A stretch of DNA of 38,231 nucleotides, taken from assembly GCA_029820995.1 (NCBI GenBank), contig JALGUG010000041.1, positions 1 through 38,231 of the forward strand, given 5' to 3'. Origin of the DNA: Candidatus Zipacnadia bacterium (GTDB lineage: Bacteria > Armatimonadota > Zipacnadia > JALGUG01). The notes below the pieces were generated by a model. It was given only the letters and a program-made list of their open reading frames with translations. It was not told where the DNA came from and searched no databases. Both the position numbers and the translations under genes were made by a program. Shown piece by piece: positions 32,136 to 38,231 of this stretch (position 1 is its first letter; each line of letters starts with the position of its first letter).

Positions 32136-32591
32136 TTACTCCTGCCTGGCCTGACAGCGGAAACACTTCTCGGTGCTCTCGACGCAGAATTGGTGGTGGG
32201 CCACGGCGCCGCATGAATAGCAGAAGACTACCGCGTTACCCGGCTGGAAGCGCTTACCGCAGACGGCGCAGGCTTCCTGCGTGTGCCGAGCGGGATCGTA
32301 CTCCTCAACTCGTGGCCCGGTTACCCGTTCGAGCACCAGCGGTTCGCCCCCCAGCCGCAGGCGGTTCCTTATTCCGGAAAGCACGCGCATGCCCGCGATG
32401 AGCGCCCGTCCATCCACCGTATCGTCGTCGCACGCTGAAATGAGGATCTCCTGTCCTTCGGCTTGCACGATTGAGGCGTGGTGCTGCAGTATGCCGGCCG
32501 CATCGAGAACGATGTCGTTGCCGGCACCGGAGCCAATGCGCGTCAATGGCTTGAGCCGTAGAACCTGGTCGCCCGCTGTGGCTCGAAGCAT
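32136..32591 (-). CDS. FHA domain - RING/PHD-like C4HC3 zinc finger protein (E3 candidate)
   Basis: A 151-residue two-domain protein. Residues about 5-88 look like an FHA domain: LTRIGSGAGNDIVL, QHHASIV and later DDDTVDGRAL. The expected GR and SRxH residues are replaced (GS, LQHH), so phosphothreonine binding is doubtful. The C-terminal domain has four metal pairs: CAVC (108, 111), CYSC (124, 127), H-x2-C (133, 136) and CFRC (143, 146). This C4HC3 cross-brace pattern is shared by RING-variant and PHD fingers and by the prokaryotic RING families. Together with E1 and E2 next door, it is a good candidate E3-like targeting factor. The ATG at 32591 is chosen because AGGTAGGTGCTC precedes it. Confidence 0.75.
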   Translation of the reverse strand: MLRATAGDQVLRLKPLTRIGSGAGNDIVLDAAGILQHHASIVQAEGQEILISACDDDTVDGRALIAGMRVLSGIRNRLRLGGEPLVLERVTGPRVEEYDPARHTQEACAVCGKRFQPGNAVVFCYSCGAVAHHQFCVESTEKCFRCQARQE

Positions 32592-32687
32592 GATGAGCAC
32601 CTACCTGTCTATCGTCGCTCGCCCCGGTCCGGATGTCCATGCGAATCAGCATGGAGCAGCCGGGCAACAGGCGCACGTGCTTTCACG

Positions 32688-33929
32688 CTAGTGCGCATAG
32701 AAGGTGTTGTCCCGGGTGCGCACAAGGGCGATCTTGGCCTCTGGTTTGATGGCGTAGCCCTGGCCGCGAGAGGTCACGACCAGGTCGCGGAGCGCCGAGT
32801 GGGTCCTGCGCAGGGCAACGATGTCCTGCCGGATGGTCTGCTCGACATCGTCGCTGGACCGGCCTGGTCGCGAACGCTCGTAAAGCTCCTGATGAGATAC
32901 GACCGCGTCCGCGAAGTCGAGGGCATGTTCCACAAGAGCTTGAACCACAATGAACTTAACGTCCTTGCGCTCGATGATCTTACGCCCGCGGACATAGGCC
33001 TGGCCCCGGTCGTAGACTAGGAGGTCGAATCGCTTCGCGCAATCAGCCAGCTCGTCGTGCCGGATGACTTGCCATCCACTTCTGGTCTGAAGCTTAAGCA
33101 CGGAGCTGTGGTGCCGATACCGCAGGAAGAGCTCTAGTGCCAGTTTGCAACTGAATAGGACTGTGTTATCCGGATAGCGGGCGAGCAATCCGCATTCGAG
33201 GGCCTCTGCAACACGGTCCAGAGGGACGACGAAACGGTACGGGGGGGCCGTTAGCAGCTCAAGGTCGGGCCATAGCTCTCGGTGATCAGTGATGATCTGC
33301 TTCCACCAGGAGACCGGTGGCCGTTCGGCTTCAGCCAGCAGTTTCTGACGGGCCAACTGAACGTGCTCCTGTTCGATCCGGCCCCCCGGCGAGATATCTT
33401 CAGCGGCGAGGCAGATGAGGTGATCAATGAGTACCGGGGAAGCGCCGACCAGTTCCCGGATGTCGGCACTGGCGTTGACCCCGATGCGAAATCCATGGGC
33501 CCGAGCGAGTTCCGCGATGCCAGTCTGGTCGGCAACAACAAAAGGGAGGCGCCGCCAGCCCGAGGGAGTGCGCGGGACGGTTGGGCTGATGGCCGCGATG
33601 ACCTGAAGGTCGGGTTGGTACGGTACGAGTAGGGCTAGATCGCGGAGGAAGTGGTACAGTTTATCCCCCAAGCAGTCGAGTCCGATCAGGATCCAGTGCG
33701 TCTGCACGCCCCGCGAAGGGCCAGGCCGAAGGAAGCGCTTGAACTGTTCGATTCTTGCGCTGGGGCTGCCGGTCGCGAGCCGGAAGTCGAACACGCAGAA
33801 CCGCGTGTCGGCTGTGGCAATGTACACGAGGGCGCGTTGGGTGCCGCCGTCCTCTCCAACGTTGACAGCGATCAATTTGCAGTTCTCCAGCAGAGGCACG
33901 AGCTCCTGACACAGATCGGGCACTGCCAT
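32688..33929 (-). CDS. OmpR-type winged-helix regulator of the cluster
   Basis: A 413-residue protein. The last 95 residues form an OmpR/PhoB-type winged helix: VKFIVVQALVEH..DAVVSHQELYERS, then DDVEQTIRQDIVALRRTHSAL and VVTSRGQGYAI, matching the usual V-R-G-x-G-Y wing. The N-terminal 310 residues are of unknown fold, with no response-regulator Asp site or Walker motif recognised. They may sense a signal or bind a partner. The ATG at 33929 has GGAGGAGGGTAGCG before it. It is the first gene of the cluster and a likely transcriptional regulator of it. A shared motif (CTGTAAGAC) lies upstream of both this gene and the JAMM gene at 29365. Confidence 0.8.
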   Translation of the reverse strand: MAVPDLCQELVPLLENCKLIAVNVGEDGGTQRALVYIATADTRFCVFDFRLATGSPSARIEQFKRFLRPGPSRGVQTHWILIGLDCLGDKLYHFLRDLALLVPYQPDLQVIAAISPTVPRTPSGWRRLPFVVADQTGIAELARAHGFRIGVNASADIRELVGASPVLIDHLICLAAEDISPGGRIEQEHVQLARQKLLAEAERPPVSWWKQIITDHRELWPDLELLTAPPYRFVVPLDRVAEALECGLLARYPDNTVLFSCKLALELFLRYRHHSSVLKLQTRSGWQVIRHDELADCAKRFDLLVYDRGQAYVRGRKIIERKDVKFIVVQALVEHALDFADAVVSHQELYERSRPGRSSDDVEQTIRQDIVALRRTHSALRDLVVTSRGQGYAIKPEAKIALVRTRDNTFYAH

Positions 33930-34083
33930 CGCTACCCTCCTCCATTCAAGTACAACGGCCATCCAGGCCATTGTCTTACAGGCTGGAGTCGAGGGTTTCG
34001 TGCGCCGGGCGGTACGGCCCATCGGTGCGTCGGATCAGGTCAAGTGCTGCAGGGGGAACTTCCGCCGAGGTGTGGCGCTCCGC

Positions 34084-34112
34084 TTGACGCGGCTCGCCAC
34101 GCGTGCTAATAT
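34084..34112 (+). promoter_or_regulatory. rightward sigma70-like promoter
   Basis: TTGACG (34084-34089) and TAATAT (34107-34112) are separated by exactly 17 bases. The first matches the -35 consensus at five of six positions, the second the -10 at four of six. Transcription would start near 34119 and run into the 90-nt hairpin, with no protein gene on that strand. This suggests a small RNA, or antisense transcription into the SorC-type gene. Confidence 0.5.
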
Positions 34113-34118
34113 GCGGTT

Positions 34119-34220
34119 CGGCGAAAGGCAGCTCGCCTGTCCGATAGGGTGGGCGAAGGTCTCGGCGCGCGTAACCGGGGACCCTGTCTGACGCCAATTG
34201 GTGAGGCGAGCTGCCCCCAC
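34119..34220 (+). ncRNA. candidate structured small RNA or REP/MITE-like palindrome
   Basis: Three nested stems make one long hairpin. AGGCAGCTCGCC at 34126-34137 is complementary to 34204-34215, with one further T-A pair at 34138/34204 depending on register. GTCCGATAGGGT (34139-34150) pairs with ACCCTGTCTGAC (34181-34192) with one mismatch and one G-U. An apical CTCGG/CCGGG stem follows. An 11-base bulge (GCCAATTGGTG) sits on the 3' side only. The rightward promoter 14 bases upstream fits an RNA gene. On the minus strand the same hairpin could end the SorC-type transcript. A small palindromic repeat element is the third possibility. No known RNA family was recognised; strand and ends are provisional. 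Confidence 0.5.
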
Positions 34221-34291
34221 AGCTCGTCTCACTTACGTTCCATGGTATCTTCTCCCGGCAACGCCACATGTGCCGGCGGGGTCAACACTGC

Positions 34292-35602
34292 TCATGAGTT
34301 GTTCGCCGCGCGTGGCGCTCCCTCCTGCACCTGTTCTGTTAGGCCGTCCTCTGCGGCAAAGCCCAGCATGAGTTCTGCGGTATACGAATCGCAGAAGAAG
34401 GCGTTGAAGAATCCGTGTTTCAACGCCACATGTGAGGCCCGCGCTTTGTCCTCTCCACCGCTGCAGACACCGACGATGTGCCGCGGCCGCGACACGCTGC
34501 GTCTAGCGCCGGCCTCATCAATCCACTCGTACTCGACGTTGTGAGCGCCGAGCCACTTGAGCTGCTCCAGGTTCAGGCCGACGATGCGCTCGCGCATCTG
34601 GCGGAGCGCTGCCGTCTCGTCGCCAGCTTCCTTGGAGTCGGCAAACGGGTGCACATTGAGATCACCGCACATCCGGCGGATGACTTCGCGTTCGTCTGCA
34701 GTTAGCTGGTTGGTCAACCGATGCCACGCCGGGTCGCGCGGCGTACCCACGCCCATGAGGACCGCCATGGCATGCGCCATCAATCCGGTGGGTGTGCCCT
34801 TGACCCAATCCTCCCGGCGGCCGAACACCAGCCTGTGGCTGGGCTCGTCCCAGATAAGCGCTCGCGTGACTTCGAGAGCCGTCTCCGTCTCAGTGGCCTT
34901 GGGAGGCAAGAGCCCCGGCAATGAGAGAGTGAGGCAGCGTTGGTGCGCTCCGAGCCCGGAGGCGAGCTTTGCGGCGATGGTGTTGGCATCGTCCTCCTCA
35001 TGCCGGAACGGCGAACGGCGCAGATCAACGCGCGCCTCGTTGGCTGGAGGCTTGACCGCATTGGCGCCCAGTGTGGGAACGACGATGAGGTTCCCGTAGG
35101 TGCGGGCCGACCGCACTTGCTCGGCCACCGCGAGAAGGTGTTTCCCAAAGCTCGTGGCGATGACGGTCGGTGTTGACTCGCCGAACTCGCTCAGCAAGGC
35201 TTCCAAGAAAGAGGCAACCTGAGAGCCGATCAGTCGCAGGCGAGCTTCGAGTGGAGGCTCTTCGCCGGAGTTGTAAGACGGCGCGTCAACCACCACGGCC
35301 TTCTTCAGGCCGAAGCGGGAATAGACCCCCAGGAGCTGTCGTTCACGACGCAGTGAGCGAGCGTGGTCTGCGACCAGCGACCGATACTCGGCAGCCACGG
35401 TTTCGATGACACCTAGTTCGCGCGCCCTCGCGATCAAGCGTGAGATGGTCGTCGGAGAGACACGGAGTTCTTTGGCGGCCACCTCGCGGGGGTAGCCGCC
35501 GACCACTGCCAGGGCCACAGCCCTCAGAACGCGGTCACGTCCGGCCTCGGATCCAGACTCGCGGTCACTGGCGCGTTCGAGCGGGTGATGATCGGTGCGC
35601 AT
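34292..35602 (-). CDS. SorC-family sugar-responsive transcriptional regulator
   Basis: A 436-residue regulator. A helix-turn-helix at about residues 30-65 (GGYPREVAAKELRVSPTTIS) is followed by a SorC/DeoR-type sugar-phosphate-binding domain. Conserved-looking segments are TVIATSFGKHLLAVAEQV, NLIVVPTLGANAV, and near the end HIVGVCSGGEDKARASHVAL (the G-x-S/C-G-G-x-x-K binding loop). Family members are repressors or activators of sugar catabolic operons that respond to phosphorylated sugars. The target is not visible; the neighbouring dehydrogenase at 37421 or the TIM-barrel gene at 1891 are only candidates. The insert around residues 205-230 is longer than in typical SorC proteins. The ATG at 35602 is the only sensible start. 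Confidence 0.82.
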   Translation of the reverse strand: MRTDHHPLERASDRESGSEAGRDRVLRAVALAVVGGYPREVAAKELRVSPTTISRLIARARELGVIETVAAEYRSLVADHARSLRRERQLLGVYSRFGLKKAVVVDAPSYNSGEEPPLEARLRLIGSQVASFLEALLSEFGESTPTVIATSFGKHLLAVAEQVRSARTYGNLIVVPTLGANAVKPPANEARVDLRRSPFRHEEDDANTIAAKLASGLGAHQRCLTLSLPGLLPPKATETETALEVTRALIWDEPSHRLVFGRREDWVKGTPTGLMAHAMAVLMGVGTPRDPAWHRLTNQLTADEREVIRRMCGDLNVHPFADSKEAGDETAALRQMRERIVGLNLEQLKWLGAHNVEYEWIDEAGARRSVSRPRHIVGVCSGGEDKARASHVALKHGFFNAFFCDSYTAELMLGFAAEDGLTEQVQEGAPRAANNS

Positions 35603-36269
35603 GGCCAGGTCAGGTATGCTGTCGCGGTGGGTTCAAGCTTGCGTTACATCAACTCTACTCGAGAGTCGGCACTGGAGTCAAGGGGTGGTTTCTGGTATTT
35701 AGTGCCAGCCTCGTTCGCATTTGACCATTTGCCAGGCGACTGGCTGGTAAAGTGTGCATCATGGTGACATAATGTGGAGTCGTTAAGGCTCAATTCGAGG
35801 ACAGATTGTCTTACAGAGCGGCGGCTTGGCAGTTATCCACAGTTTGTCAACAGTTATATCCCCATATTTGGTTTGTGCTCCTGCAGTCGCCATTGGAGGG
35901 CCGAACCTACCGAAATCCGATCGGCTTTGGCCCCTGGGCAGCGCGTGCTGGTGTCGTTTCCCAGCGGGCAACGACCGGGGCCCGAGGCCGCGAGCACAGC
36001 GACCGCAAGGGCGACTTGGTCTGAGCAAGAGAAGGGGGCGCGAGTGAGTGATCCGGTGCGCAAGGGATCTTGGACCAAAACTTCTGCAGCGTCAACAGGA
36101 ACCGGCGCGACGGCGGCGAAATGAGAATTGGCCAGGGACGACACGAGGCTGCGACGGAGCGAGCGGGCAGCCCGAGGGCCAGGGCTGGAAGCCCGGGGAG
36201 GTGAGCTTTGGCTGTTGTCTTGTCTAGAGGGATTGAGGAAGTGACCAAGTTTGTGCGGAGGTGAGCAGG
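35603..36269. other. 667-base noncoding stretch, divergent regulator/CBS gene region
   Basis: This is the longest gap in the window. It contains promoters for the leftward SorC-type gene and the rightward CBS gene. Its first half is less GC-rich than the neighbours. One exact DnaA-box sequence TTATCCACA lies at 35833-35841, followed by a second CAGTTAT at 35851-35857. GTCTTACAGAGC (35808-35819) repeats the sequence at 29418-29429. A 26-codon open frame with a plausible ribosome-binding site runs from 36044 to 36124, but nothing supports it further. No RNA family was recognised. Confidence 0.6.
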
Positions 36270-36647
36270 ATGCCGACAGCCAGGGACATTATGACGACTG
36301 AGGTCGTTAGCATTGACGGAGAGGCGACTGTGGCCGACGCCGTAGCTCAAATGAAGGCCAAGGGCGTGCGTGCCCTGGTCGTTGACCGTCGCAATCCGGA
36401 CGATGCCTACGGCATCATTACGCAGCGCGACATCGCTTATGCCGTCCTGGCTCAAGGGCGGGACGCTGCAGCCGTCAAAGTGCATGAGATCATGTCCAAG
36501 CCGCTCGTCGTTGTGAACCCGGACCTCGATGTCAAGTACGTCGCTCGACTGATGGCGAATTTCGGCCTGTCACGGGCGCCGGTGATTTTCGAGGGCAAGG
36601 TTCAGGGGATCGTCTCGGTCAGCGACATCATCAACAAGGCGATGTAA
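36270..36647 (+). CDS. tandem CBS-domain protein
   Basis: A 125-residue protein made of two CBS motifs. The first (about 5-60) is [22 protein letters not shown] ... [10 protein letters not shown], the second (about 70-125) [20 protein letters not shown] ... [13 protein letters not shown]. Paired CBS motifs form a Bateman module that binds adenosine nucleotides and reports energy state. A stand-alone pair usually regulates another protein; the partner is unknown here. The ATG at 36270 is used because GGAGG lies nine bases before it. An in-frame GTG at 36261 would leave almost no spacing. Confidence 0.9.
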   Translation: MPTARDIMTTEVVSIDGEATVADAVAQMKAKGVRALVVDRRNPDDAYGIITQRDIAYAVLAQGRDAAAVKVHEIMSKPLVVVNPDLDVKYVARLMANFGLSRAPVIFEGKVQGIVSVSDIINKAM

Positions 36648-36751
36648 GTTTGTGGGGGGACAGGCCGGCTGTTGGGCCCCAAGGAGACAATGACGCTTCC
36701 GGGCAGGCGGGCGTTGCAATCCCCGCCTGCCCGGCACGGTGGAGGTCTGCC

Positions 36752-37387
36752 ATGGGTCAGCGAGGCTTTACGCTGATCGAGCTCTTGGTCGTCATCGCGA
36801 TTATTGCGATACTCGCCGCTATTCTGTTTCCGGTGTTTTCTCGCGCCCGGGAGAAAGCGCGGCAAGCTTCCTGCCTGTCGAACCTCAAGCAGCTCGCCCT
36901 GGCGTGGGAGATGTACGCGCAGGACTACGATGAGGTCTGCCTGATTTATACGCTCGGCACGACGCAGATGACATGGCCGGACGGGTCAACGGCCGAGGGA
37001 CGTTGGCACTCGGTGCTGATGCCGTATGTGAAGAATATGCAGATCTTCAACTGTCCGTCGAACCGCTTCCGCTGGGACGGCGGGTACACGCAGGCGCTGC
37101 GCCTGGGGTACAATCGTTATCTCGGCCAGGTTGTGGCCCTGTCCCGCATCAGGGAGCCGGCGGTAACCTTGCTCTTTGCGGACACGGACCACGATGCCTC
37201 TTCGACGGCCCCGAGAAGCTACGTCGTCGAGGCCAACCGCTATGTGGACGGCTTCCTCTCAGACCGCCACAACAAGGTCTGCAACGTCGCCCTGGCGGAC
37301 GGGCACGCCAAGGCCTACAAGCTGCGGCAGCAGACTGCGTGGATGATGCCGCAAGGCATCACGGGCGTGAAGATCTGGGACTACTGA
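36752..37387 (+). CDS. type IV pilin-like prepilin with H-X9-DG C-terminal motif
   Basis: A 211-residue prepilin-like protein. The leader MGQRG is followed by [19 protein letters not shown]: cleavage is expected after Gly5, with the typical Glu10 five residues into the mature chain, then one hydrophobic helix. [13 protein letters not shown] and [13 protein letters not shown] follow, as in large pseudopilin families of Armatimonadota and Planctomycetota. Near the C-terminus His-x9-Asp-Gly ([16 protein letters not shown]) matches the prepilin-associated H-X9-DG motif. The ATG at 36752 follows GGTGGAGGTCTGCC; 34 more upstream codons are open but do not belong. These lineages carry many such proteins, and their surface role is mostly unknown. 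Confidence 0.92.
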   Translation: MGQRGFTLIELLVVIAIIAILAAILFPVFSRAREKARQASCLSNLKQLALAWEMYAQDYDEVCLIYTLGTTQMTWPDGSTAEGRWHSVLMPYVKNMQIFNCPSNRFRWDGGYTQALRLGYNRYLGQVVALSRIREPAVTLLFADTDHDASSTAPRSYVVEANRYVDGFLSDRHNKVCNVALADGHAKAYKLRQQTAWMMPQGITGVKIWDY

Positions 37388-37420
37388 GCGTGCGCGAGCA
37401 CCGCTCGAGGAGGAGGGTTC

Positions 37421-38231
37421 GTGAAGGCCAAGGCTGTCGTGCTAGAGCGTTTCAACGAGCCGCTGGTGGGCCGTGAGTTCGAGGTCCAGCCGCTGGCGGA
37501 GGGCGAGGTGCTGGTCAAGATCCTCGCGGCGGGGGTGTGCGGGTCCGATGTGCACATGTGGCGGGGCAAGGACCCGCGGACGCCACTGCCAATGATCCTG
37601 GGTCACGAGGGGATCGGCCGGATTGCGGACACGCAGGGCGAGAAGTTCGACGTTTTTGGCCGGAAGCTTGAGCCGGGCGACAAAGTGGTCTGGGAGCGCG
37701 GCATCATGTGCGGGAAGTGCTACTACTGCGTGATTAAGAAGCAACCCGCTCTGTGCCCGCACCGCCAGACCTACGGTATCTCGCTGGGCTGCACGGACCC
37801 GCCGCACTTCGTGGGCTGCTACGGGGAGTACCTCCACCTACGGGCCGGCGCGCACATGATCAAGCTGCCCGAGGAGGCCGATGCTGCGGTGCTGGTGCCG
37901 GCGACGTGCTCGGGCGCCACCGCGGCGCACGCGGTGGAGCAGGCGGGCATCCAGGGCGGCGACAGTGTGTTGATTGTCGGCCCGGGCCCGGTGGGGATCT
38001 TCTGCCTAGTTTTCGCCTTGTGTGCGGGGGCGAGCAAGGTGTTCGTCATGGGCACCGGAGCCGACGCTGAGCGGCTGAAGCTGTGTGAGGACTTTGGCGC
38101 CACAGCGACAATCAACACCGGGGACCTTGACGCCGATCAGCGGCGTCAGTTCCTGATGGACGCAACCCACGGCCTGGGTGTCAACGTCGGGCTCGACTGC
38201 ACGGGCGCTGTGGCAGCCTTGTCCGAGGGAC
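37421..38231 (+). CDS. zinc-dependent alcohol dehydrogenase family protein (3' end cut off)
   Basis: The first 270 residues of a medium-chain zinc dehydrogenase; the gene runs past the window end. GVCGSDVH and GHEGIGRI carry the catalytic zinc ligands, and CGKCYYC...ALC gives the four cysteines of the structural zinc lobe. The nucleotide domain has SVLIVGPGPVGIFCL with the NAD-binding glycines. Such enzymes oxidise sugar alcohols, sugars or simple alcohols. The C-X6 spacing and the long insert before the structural zinc resemble polyol dehydrogenases, but the substrate is not known. The start is GTG at 37421 with GAGGAGGAGGGTTC upstream. It begins 33 bases after the pilin-like gene. Confidence 0.88.
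   Translation, partial: MKAKAVVLERFNEPLVGREFEVQPLAEGEVLVKILAAGVCGSDVHMWRGKDPRTPLPMILGHEGIGRIADTQGEKFDVFGRKLEPGDKVVWERGIMCGKCYYCVIKKQPALCPHRQTYGISLGCTDPPHFVGCYGEYLHLRAGAHMIKLPEEADAAVLVPATCSGATAAHAVEQAGIQGGDSVLIVGPGPVGIFCLVFALCAGASKVFVMGTGADAERLKLCEDFGATATINTGDLDADQRRQFLMDATHGLGVNVGLDCTGAVAALSEG

Larger units (their letters stand above)
33930..34291. other. noncoding stretch between cluster regulator and SorC-type gene
   Basis: This 362-base gap lies between two leftward genes. It holds the upstream region of the cluster regulator, with a CTGTAAGAC motif on the minus strand (33973-33981), a rightward sigma70-like promoter (34084-34112) and a 90-nt nested hairpin (34126-34215). No convincing protein is encoded. 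Confidence 0.8.

Noticed and set aside
16668..33929. Pup-proteasome system
   Set aside because: Despite the ARC/Mpa-like ATPase there is no Pup-like gene with a C-terminal Gln/Glu, no PafA-type ligase and no proteasome subunit in the window; E1/E2/JAMM genes point to ubiquitin-like chemistry.
35833..35841. Replication origin
   Set aside because: Only one exact DnaA box, no dnaA or dnaN nearby, and no box cluster seen.
36044..36124. 26-codon open frame with AGAAGGGGGCGCGA upstream
   Set aside because: Low-complexity Thr/Ala/Gly product with no supporting motif; too short to separate from chance.
1..38231. tRNA, rRNA, CRISPR arrays, insertion sequences
   Set aside because: No cloverleaf T-loop pattern, no repeat-spacer array and no transposase were found while reading both strands.

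Overview
The window is GC-rich bacterial DNA with tightly packed genes. The best clue to origin is the pseudopilin at 36752-37387: its signal continues into a [13 protein letters not shown] segment and the protein ends in an H-X9-DG motif. That combination is common in Armatimonadota and in some Planctomycetota-like lineages. I infer an Armatimonadota-like bacterium, probably from a metagenome, and cannot confirm it from this window.

Left part (1-16.4 kb): ordinary metabolic and cell-envelope genes. Two consecutive SPFH/prohibitin-like membrane proteins are followed by a sugar-phosphate isomerase/epimerase-like TIM barrel and a membrane-anchored protein with TPR-like helices. A leftward group then reads (from its 5' end) leuC, leuD, a cysteine-rich unknown, a purN-like formyltransferase and a membrane protein with a C-terminal TPR. 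Diverging from leuC are a solitary DNA methyltransferase with permuted motif order, a DegT-family aminotransferase whose 3' end carries a perfect 29-bp tandem duplication, a URO-D-family protein and a secreted clan GH-A glycoside hydrolase.

Central part (16.6-33.9 kb, all on the minus strand): the striking element. Seventeen consecutive genes, many overlapping by 4 bases, form what looks like a complete ubiquitin-like conjugation and removal system coupled to AAA+ unfoldases. In transcription order they are: an OmpR-type winged-helix regulator, an FHA protein with a RING/PHD-like C4HC3 zinc domain (E3 candidate), an E1-like enzyme with a zinc ribbon, a bona fide-looking E2 with its cysteine, an unknown, a Ub-like protein, a JAMM protease, an ARC/Mpa-like ATPase, a ClpC-type unfoldase with an IGF loop, a small protein ending Gly-Gly-Ala, an unknown, a second JAMM protease, a two-Rossmann E1-like protein, a small helical protein, a membrane-anchored protein, an E2-like protein with Ser where Cys is expected, a 76-residue Ub-like protein ending in Gly, and finally a JAMM-E1 fusion. 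A perfect 12-bp stem hairpin follows the last gene. My reading is that Ub-like proteins are activated by E1, passed to E2, attached to targets with help from the FHA-RING protein, removed by JAMM enzymes, and that the tagged targets are unfolded by the ARC-like and Clp ATPases. No proteasome or ClpP gene lies in the window.

Right part (33.9-38.2 kb): a noncoding stretch holding a 90-nt nested hairpin preceded by a good sigma70-like promoter, a SorC-type sugar-responsive regulator, a 667-nt noncoding stretch, a two-CBS protein, the pseudopilin, and a zinc alcohol dehydrogenase cut off by the window end.
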